This document shows, piece after piece, positions 58,871 to 64,000 of a stretch of DNA of 64,000 nt; the first letter of the stretch is position 1; every line of letters starts with the position of its first letter. A program made the translations under genes and the position numbers. The notes below the pieces were generated by a model. It ran no database searches and was not told the origin of the DNA. It saw only the letters and a list, made by a program, of their open reading frames with translations. The DNA is from Cytobacillus gottheilii (GTDB taxonomy: Bacteria > Bacillota > Bacilli > Bacillales > Cytobacillaceae): contig NZ_KV440945.1 of NCBI RefSeq assembly GCF_001636345.1, forward strand, positions 305,340 through 369,339. The letters are read 5' to 3'.

Positions 58871-59626
58871 ATGATCATAGATTTTCATACACATGTTAAA
58901 CTGGCAAAAAGAGTGGATTTTGATATTGAATTTTTTAAAGAGGTTATTTTGAATGCACGAGAGGCAGGACTGACTGCAATCGCAATGACGGAGCATTTTA
59001 ACACGAAAAATTACTATGAAATCTACGAGCAGCTCGATGAGCACTTTGATTATATAGATGATTATTACGATGTTGATGGCTTTAAAGTGTTTACTGGAAT
59101 GGAAATTGATGTTTACGAAACAGGTCATATTTTATTCATAGGACATAAAGAGAGGCTTCTGCAAATCCGCAGGCTGCTTGATTTCCATACGGATAAGGAA
59201 TCCTTTATCTCACTTCCGAACTTACTGGACTTAGGTGAGCATCATGACCTGCTGATGATTGGTGCCCATCCGTTAAGAGAAACAACACCATTGCATCATC
59301 ATGATCCTGCTCTGCTCAAAAGGTTCCATGCTTTTGATTTGAATGGAAAAGATATGCATGAGCATGGGATAGAAGAAATGATGGAAGATGTTCTGTCGTT
59401 TGCTGCACAGCTGGACATTCCAGTCGTTTGCGGAAGCGACTCCCATCACCCTATCCACATTGGAGTTGTCAAAAATGTATTTGAAAAAGACTTTAGCACT
59501 GCCCAGGAAATCAGAGAAGCCATTAAAGGAAACCAGTATAAACGCTCCATTGCCCCAAATCTGCACACAAAAATTAATGCAGCTAAAATCGTTAAGAAAA
59601 AAATGAAAGAGGCATTAACCGTATAA
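58871..59626 (+). CDS. PHP-domain phosphoesterase
   Basis: A protein of 251 aa in the polymerase-and-histidinol-phosphatase fold. The metal ligands are visible in order: His6 and His8 in DFHTHVK, Glu41 and His42 in MTEHFN, GMEID near 77, a HPLRE segment near 138 and CGSDSHHP near 191. This completes a trinuclear site, so phosphatase or phosphodiesterase activity is expected. It is the last gene of the ECF operon, 18 bp after the T subunit, with AAAGGA as ribosome site. It might process the imported compound. Confidence 0.8.
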   Translation: MIIDFHTHVKLAKRVDFDIEFFKEVILNAREAGLTAIAMTEHFNTKNYYEIYEQLDEHFDYIDDYYDVDGFKVFTGMEIDVYETGHILFIGHKERLLQIRRLLDFHTDKESFISLPNLLDLGEHHDLLMIGAHPLRETTPLHHHDPALLKRFHAFDLNGKDMHEHGIEEMMEDVLSFAAQLDIPVVCGSDSHHPIHIGVVKNVFEKDFSTAQEIREAIKGNQYKRSIAPNLHTKINAAKIVKKKMKEALTV

Positions 59627-59670
59627 AAAAACGGGAAAACAGATCGTGTTTCGCATTTCGCAACGGAAGC

Positions 59671-59719
59671 AGCAAAAGCCGGACTAGTCAGTAGGTGACA
59701 AGCCGGCTTTTGCTTTTTT
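59671..59719 (+). terminator. Terminator of the ECF-PHP operon
   Basis: AGCAAAAGCCGG pairs perfectly with CCGGCTTTTGCT, followed by T. Confidence 0.9.
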
Positions 59720-59765
59720 AGTGAAATAATTACAGATATAGCCTTCATCCAATATCCAAAATAAA

Positions 59766-59794
59766 AAAGACCAGGAGAACCATCTACCTGGCCT
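59766..59794 (-). terminator. Terminator of guaC
   Basis: On the minus strand GGCCAGGTAGA pairs with TCTCCTGGTC, followed by T residues. Confidence 0.75.
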
Positions 59795-59804
59795 TATCAC
59801 AGTA

Positions 59805-60788
59805 TTAATAAACTTTATCACCGTTGAAAATAGAGTTTTTCACGATTACGTAGTCTACAGTGCGAATGGAATCAAGTTTGTTTCCGCCAGCATATGAGAT
59901 GGAGGATTGCAGATCCTGTTCCATTTCGGTTAATGTGTCCTGCAAAGCACCTTTATGCTCAACAAACATTTTTTTGCCTTCTACGTTTTTCTTTTCTCCC
60001 TTTTGGAACTCTGAAGCCGAGCCAAAATATTCTTTAACTAGTTTGCCGTCAATTTCAGTTGTTTCCCCAGGTGATTCCTCATGTCCCGCAAAAAGAGAGC
60101 CAATCATAACCATAGAAGCGCCAAAGCGGACTGATTTTGCAATATCGCCATGTGTACGGATACCGCCGTCAGCAATAATTGGCTTGCTTGCTGCTTTTGC
60201 ACACCAGCGCAATGCTGCAAGCTGCCAGCCGCCAGTGCCAAAACCAGTTTTAATCTTTGTGATGCATACTTTCCCTGGTCCGATTCCGACTTTTGTTGCG
60301 TCTGCACCAGCGTGTTCAAGTTCTCTAACCGCTTCAGGTGTTCCAACGTTACCGGCAATGACAAAGCTTTCAGGTAAATGCTTCTTAATATGCTGAATCA
60401 TACGGATTACGGCATTTGAATGACCATGTGCAATATCAATTGTAATATAGTCCGGCACAAGCTTCTCTGCCGCTAATTGCTCAATGAAGCCGTATTCTTC
60501 TTCTTTTACCCCAACACTGATTGAGGCAATTAAACCACGAGACTGCATATCTTTAATAAATGCAATACGTGTTTCCGGTTCAAAGCGGTGCATAATATAA
60601 AAATAATTATTTTCAGCTAAATAAGCAGCGATTTTCTCATCAATAATAGTCTGCATATTCGCAGGTACAACAGGCAGCTTAAATGTATGCTTGCCAAATT
60701 TAACAGATGTATCACATTCAGAACGGCTATCTACAATGCATTTTGCAGGAATTAACTGAATATCTTCATAATCAAATACATTATCCAA
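59805..60788 (-). CDS. guaC: GMP reductase
   Basis: Reductively deaminates GMP to IMP with NADPH. The protein is 327 aa, the usual Bacillus length. The catalytic Cys lies in [20 protein letters not shown] near residue 174, and [32 protein letters not shown] and the N-terminal [14 protein letters not shown] are typical. CBS domains, present in IMP dehydrogenase, are absent. AGGAGTG lies before the ATG. CGAACATT at 60838-60831 on the minus strand resembles a PurR box. Confidence 0.95.
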   Translation of the reverse strand: MDNVFDYEDIQLIPAKCIVDSRSECDTSVKFGKHTFKLPVVPANMQTIIDEKIAAYLAENNYFYIMHRFEPETRIAFIKDMQSRGLIASISVGVKEEEYGFIEQLAAEKLVPDYITIDIAHGHSNAVIRMIQHIKKHLPESFVIAGNVGTPEAVRELEHAGADATKVGIGPGKVCITKIKTGFGTGGWQLAALRWCAKAASKPIIADGGIRTHGDIAKSVRFGASMVMIGSLFAGHEESPGETTEIDGKLVKEYFGSASEFQKGEKKNVEGKKMFVEHKGALQDTLTEMEQDLQSSISYAGGNKLDSIRTVDYVIVKNSIFNGDKVY

Positions 60789-60966
60789 GGTTCAACACTC
60801 CTAAAAGCGAATATTATTATTGTGTTAGTTATTAAATGTTCGTACATACGGTAATTTACAGGATTTTTTTGCAGTTGTCAAAGGTTTTTACTTTTATTTA
60901 ACTTATTCTTTACAGTAGAGTGGAGATAATTCTTCGTGTTTTTTACTAATTGAAGGGAGAATAAAG

Positions 60967-61824
60967 ATGATCACTGTAATCGGCAGTATGAATATGGATC
61001 TTGTTACAATTACAAACAGAGAGCCTGCATTAGGCGAAACAGTTCTGGGAGAAAACTTTCTTACAGTGCCAGGAGGAAAGGGTGCTAATCAGGCGGTTGC
61101 GGCAGCAAAACTGGGGGCGTCGGTAAAAATGATTGGCTGTGTGGGAGACGATTTATTTGGTGAGCAATATATAAACCATTTAAAAGGCCATCAGATTAAT
61201 ATTGAGCATATTCGCAGTCTAAAGAATGAAAAAACGGGGATCGCCAGTATTACAGTTTGGAATAACGATAATAAAATTATAGTCGTGCCTGGAGCGAATA
61301 AGAGAATTACACCAGAAATGGTTGAGTCGCATAGAGAAGAGATATTAAAGAGCAGCTGGCTGCTGCTTCAGTTTGAAATACCGCTTGAATCGGTAGAAAG
61401 AGCATTAGAAATAGCTGCTGAAGGTCATGTAAATGTGATCGTCAATCCTGCTCCTTATCATGACATACCAGAAAATTGGATTGATAAAATTACCTATATC
61501 ACGCCAAATGAAGCGGAGGCTAACCAGCTGTTTTCGGCATTTACAAACAAAGAAGCTCTTCTCTCAAAGCTGGTTATCACGAAAGGAAAAGACGGTGCGG
61601 AGTATTTTGATCAAGGAGAAAGAGTCTCGATACCTGCATTAAAAGTGGATGCAATTGATACAACAGGAGCAGGGGATACATTTACTGGTGCTTTAGCAGT
61701 TGCCCTTTCTGAGGGCTTGCCTTTAAAAGAATCCTGCCAATTTGCCGTTAAAGCAGCAGGTCTTTCTGTAACAAAACTTGGTGCCCAGGCAGGAATGCCA
61801 AGCAGGTCGGACTTGAATAAGTAA
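60967..61824 (+). CDS. rbsK: Ribokinase (PfkB family)
   Basis: A sugar kinase of 285 aa. The N-terminal IGSMNMDLV and PGGKGANQAVAAAKLG (signature 1) are present, as is the C-terminal DTTGAGDTFTGALAVAL (signature 2) with the catalytic Asp. The likely substrate is ribose, giving ribose-5-phosphate; other nucleoside or sugar substrates are possible. AGGGAG lies before the ATG. No rbs transporter genes adjoin it, but an ECF transporter and guaC are close upstream. Confidence 0.85.
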   Translation: MITVIGSMNMDLVTITNREPALGETVLGENFLTVPGGKGANQAVAAAKLGASVKMIGCVGDDLFGEQYINHLKGHQINIEHIRSLKNEKTGIASITVWNNDNKIIVVPGANKRITPEMVESHREEILKSSWLLLQFEIPLESVERALEIAAEGHVNVIVNPAPYHDIPENWIDKITYITPNEAEANQLFSAFTNKEALLSKLVITKGKDGAEYFDQGERVSIPALKVDAIDTTGAGDTFTGALAVALSEGLPLKESCQFAVKAAGLSVTKLGAQAGMPSRSDLNK

Positions 61825-61956
61825 GCTCATAGCAGATAGTACAGTCATAGATAAATAAATCTCAGTAACACACTCCATGGACGCTTAAATTGCCTAAAAG
61901 ACCAATTTAAATTACGCTTATAAGAAGAGGGGAATAATGAGAGAGGATGAAGAGAA

Positions 61957-62514
61957 ATGCAGCAAAGTATTGATGATCTGATCAAAGGAAGACGCTCCAT
62001 CAAGAAGTTTCAGGAGAAGCCAGTAGATCAAGAGGAAATCATTGACTTACTGGAGATAGCAAAATGGGCGCCAAATCACAAAATGACGGAGCCATGGCGT
62101 TTTCTTTTATATAGCGGGGAAGGAAAAGAAAAATTTATAGAAGCTTTTAAAGCAACTCAAGGCACTGGAGAGGAAGCGGCAGAAAAGGCAGCAAAAAAAG
62201 CGGCGTATTTCCGTTCAATTCCCATACATCTAGTTGTTATTATGCCGGAAGATCCTCGTCAAAAAACATGGGACGAAGATTATGGGGCTGTATCGGCATT
62301 TATTCAAAACTTCCAGCTTGCGGCTTGGGCAAGAGGAATCGGCATGATCTGGCGCACAAATGACTGGATTTACAATCCGGTTTTCCGTGAAAAAGTGGGT
62401 GTGCAGCCAGGCGAAAAGATCGTTGGCACATTAATGATCGGATATGCTGAACATGTGCCGGAAGCTAAGCCAAGAACTTCTATTAGAGAGAAGTTAGAAA
62501 TTATTTCAGAATAA
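61957..62514 (+). CDS. Nitroreductase-family flavoprotein
   Basis: An FMN-dependent nitroreductase of 185 aa. The N-terminal GRRSIKKFQEKPVDQEEIIDLLEIAKWAPNH holds the FMN-phosphate Arg residues. The central GAVSAFIQNFQLAAWARGIGMIW and the MIGYAEHVPEA end are typical of the YdjA/YfkO-like short group. The physiological substrate is unknown. GAGAGGATGAAGAG precedes the ATG. Confidence 0.88.
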   Translation: MQQSIDDLIKGRRSIKKFQEKPVDQEEIIDLLEIAKWAPNHKMTEPWRFLLYSGEGKEKFIEAFKATQGTGEEAAEKAAKKAAYFRSIPIHLVVIMPEDPRQKTWDEDYGAVSAFIQNFQLAAWARGIGMIWRTNDWIYNPVFREKVGVQPGEKIVGTLMIGYAEHVPEAKPRTSIREKLEIISE

Positions 62515-62611
62515 TGATCCAAAAGCTGTCAGTTTTTACTAGGTTGACAGAACTACATGCTTTATTGTAGCCTATGAATATATGAAAACTGAATAAACCT
62601 CACTTTTCGGT

Positions 62612-62787
62612 GAGGTAGAGGTGCGGTATTTAATAGTTTTTAGTTGAGCGTGAGCAGCGATGATGCTAAAAAGAAGGAAATCCCGCCGAAGTGTGCAATA
62701 TGCTCAAGTATTGGATGCTGGGTCTGCAGTTAAGAGCTGCAGGACTGTCTCGGTAAACTTCCCGGTTTACTCGAGGTGTGCTATCTC
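62612..62787 (+). ncRNA. Lysine riboswitch (L box)
   Basis: The conserved landmarks occur in order: the P1 strand GAGGTAG (62612-62618), AGGTGCG, TTGAGCG, the GCCGAAGT core near 62688, GCTGGGTCTGCAG, CTGCAGGACTGTC and the closing CTATCTC (62781-62787) pairing with P1. A terminator follows at 62830. In Bacillus such riboswitches repress lysine biosynthesis or transport genes (lysC, lysP, yvsH). The gene it should control lies beyond the intron, outside the window. Confidence 0.93.
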
Positions 62788-62829
62788 TTTAAGGGAAAAG
62801 TGGAGGATTTAGGCTAACTATGTATACAA

Positions 62830-62857
62830 AGACCTGAGTTCATCTCAGGTCTTTTTT
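62830..62857 (+). terminator. Expression-platform terminator of the lysine riboswitch
   Basis: AGACCTGAG (62830-62838) pairs perfectly with CTCAGGTCT (62844-62852) around a five-base loop, followed by T6. Confidence 0.92.
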
Positions 62858-62860
62858 GTT

Positions 62861-64000
62861 GTGTGCCCGGCATGGGTGCAGGCTCTAGGGTGCGAGTCCC
62901 GAACGGCGAAGGCAGTAGTAGCCGTAGCTTAAGACAAGGATATGCGGGGTGACCCTCCTATCTGAAGGAAGTCGGCGGCAAACTTCCGCTCTGAGGAACA
63001 CGAATCTCATATGAGGCTAGATGACATTGGGTGAGTCTGCAATACAAGACAAAGTCCATACTGCCAAAGGTGTCACATAGTAAATGAGGCGGAGACATGG
63101 AAGGAAAGTCTGTACTCTTACCCGGGGAGAACCTGTCGATATGCCGTACTCATGCGGTAAGCCTATCCGTGAGGATAAGTTGAACGACAGGCGTCAGCAG
63201 AAGCCATAGTACTTATTCGCTTAAGAGGATAAGGAAGGGCTGAACCGGTTATGGAAAATAGGAACTAGGCGTATCTTTCCATTCGATGAAACAGAAAACA
63301 TAGTACCTGTTTAATGAAAGAAACGGTGAATCCGCGGGGGTCATTAAACAGGGTGGAGAATGAAAAGGACACAAACAGAACACCTATTTACGCGGGAGGT
63401 TATATCAATGTTAATGGAACGAATCATGTCACGGGAAAACCTACTTAATGCGATTAAAAGAGTAGAAAAGAATAAGGGAAAACATGGAGTGGACGAAATG
63501 CCCGTCACTGCTCTTCGTGGACATATTATGCTCAACTGGAGCGAACTGCGAAAATCCCTCTTCGAGGGAACCTATATCCCATCCCCCGTCCGTCGAGTCG
63601 AAATCCCGAAACCAGACGGCAAAGGGAAGAGGAAACTGGGAATCCCAACCGTGACAGACCGTTTCATTCAACAAGCAATCACCCAAGTGCTTACCAGAAT
63701 GTATGACCCTAGTTTCTCTGAATGTAGCTTCGGCTTTCGCCCTAACAGGCGAGCGCACCAGGCTGTTAAATTAGCCCAAAGCTATATAGAAGAGGGTTAT
63801 CGATGGGTAGTCGACATTGACCTTGAAAAGTTCTTTGACAAGGTTAACCACGATAGATTAATGAGTAAATTAGCCATGAGGATAAAGGATAGTACTCTCC
63901 TCAAACTAATAAGACGGTTCTTAACCTCTGGTGTTATGGAAGGCGGACTTGTCAGTCCTAACCTTGAGGGGACACCGCAAGGTGGACCTTTAAGCCCTTT
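62861..64000 (+). mobile_element. Group II intron, 5' part
   Basis: A GTGTGCCCGGCATGGGTGCA 5' end, the standard GTGYG start of a bacterial group II intron, follows the riboswitch terminator's T run after four bases. The next 540 bases are a structured GC-richer RNA (AGGGTGCGAGTCCCGAAC, GAAGGCAGTAGTAGCC, GGAAGTCGGCGGCAAAC) typical of intron domains I-III. Domain IV carries the reverse-transcriptase gene. The 3' end and domains V-VI are outside the window. Insertion right after a terminator hairpin is the habit of class C introns, but the class is not proven. Confidence 0.9.
63408..64000 (+). CDS. ltrA: Group II intron reverse transcriptase/maturase, N-terminal part
   Basis: The frame is open from the ATG at 63408 (GGGAGGT at 63394-63400) to the window end, 197 codons. 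RT landmarks in order: GIPTVTDRFIQQAI (RT-2), ECSFGFRPNRRAHQA, VVDIDLEKFFDKVNHDRL (RT-3 with the first catalytic Asp) and GTPQGGPLSP (RT-4). The YxDD motif, thumb and maturase domain would follow beyond the window. It promotes splicing and mobility of the surrounding intron. Confidence 0.93.
   Translation, partial: MLMERIMSRENLLNAIKRVEKNKGKHGVDEMPVTALRGHIMLNWSELRKSLFEGTYIPSPVRRVEIPKPDGKGKRKLGIPTVTDRFIQQAITQVLTRMYDPSFSECSFGFRPNRRAHQAVKLAQSYIEEGYRWVVDIDLEKFFDKVNHDRLMSKLAMRIKDSTLLKLIRRFLTSGVMEGGLVSPNLEGTPQGGPLSP

Noticed and set aside
60789..60966. Possible purine riboswitch before guaC
   Set aside because: No aptamer core was found; only a CGAACATT resembling a PurR half-site.

Overview
The window looks like a chromosomal segment of a low-GC Gram-positive bacterium of the Bacillaceae. 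AGGAGG-type ribosome binding sites are common. PerR-, Fur-, HxlR-, OhrR- and GlpP-type control sites and an L-box RNA sit in front of the expected genes, and protein sizes match Bacillus relatives (GlpD 555 aa, HxlA 210 aa, AhpC 187 aa). No rRNA, tRNA or CRISPR was seen. All family calls come from reading the sequence; no search was run.

Layout. 1-8.8 kb: an unidentified gene tail, a glycosyltransferase, a VWA lipoprotein, a small membrane protein, a PAS-kinase remnant, an MFS exporter divergent from a Crp/Fnr regulator, a HAD phosphatase, and two copies of an intergenic repeat. 9-11.2 kb: ahpC-ahpF behind a PerR-type promoter. 11.8-15.6 kb: a LytS/LytT-type two-component system next to an OFA-family (YhjX-like) transporter. 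16-24 kb: a PH-like membrane protein, then glpP, a membrane-anchored alpha/beta hydrolase, glpK and glpD. The hydrolase and glpD share a terminator-type leader. 24-27.6 kb: beta-glucoside PTS and 6-phospho-beta-glucosidase behind a RAT/terminator antitermination leader. 27.8-32 kb: a Fur-controlled siderophore ABC transporter. 32-38 kb: an rRNA methyltransferase, then gnd, zwf, hxlR, hxlA and hxlB. 38-44 kb: ohr/ohrR, aspartase, two small membrane proteins and a diguanylate cyclase. 44-52 kb: mqo, a MetNPQ-type importer, an SDR/TetR pair, a GltS-like carrier and a SAP-domain protein. 52-62.5 kb: a chemoreceptor, an RpiR-regulated ECF transporter with a PHP phosphoesterase, guaC, a ribokinase and a nitroreductase. 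62.6-64 kb: a lysine riboswitch whose terminator is followed within 4 nt by a group II intron that runs off the window.

How the genes work together. The gnd-zwf / hxlR / hxlAB block encodes a nearly complete dissimilatory ribulose-monophosphate cycle for formaldehyde oxidation (only Pgi is missing). An identical 14-bp element sits exactly 20 bp upstream of a TATACT -10 box at both the zwf and hxlA promoters, which suggests one HxlR-type activator drives both arms. GlpP probably controls the hydrolase and glpD together, linking ester hydrolysis to glycerol use. The LytST-type pair is probably the regulator of the neighbouring YhjX-like transporter.

Least understood are the RpiR-ECF-PHP cassette, whose substrate is unknown, and the lysine riboswitch that has been cut off from its gene by an intron.
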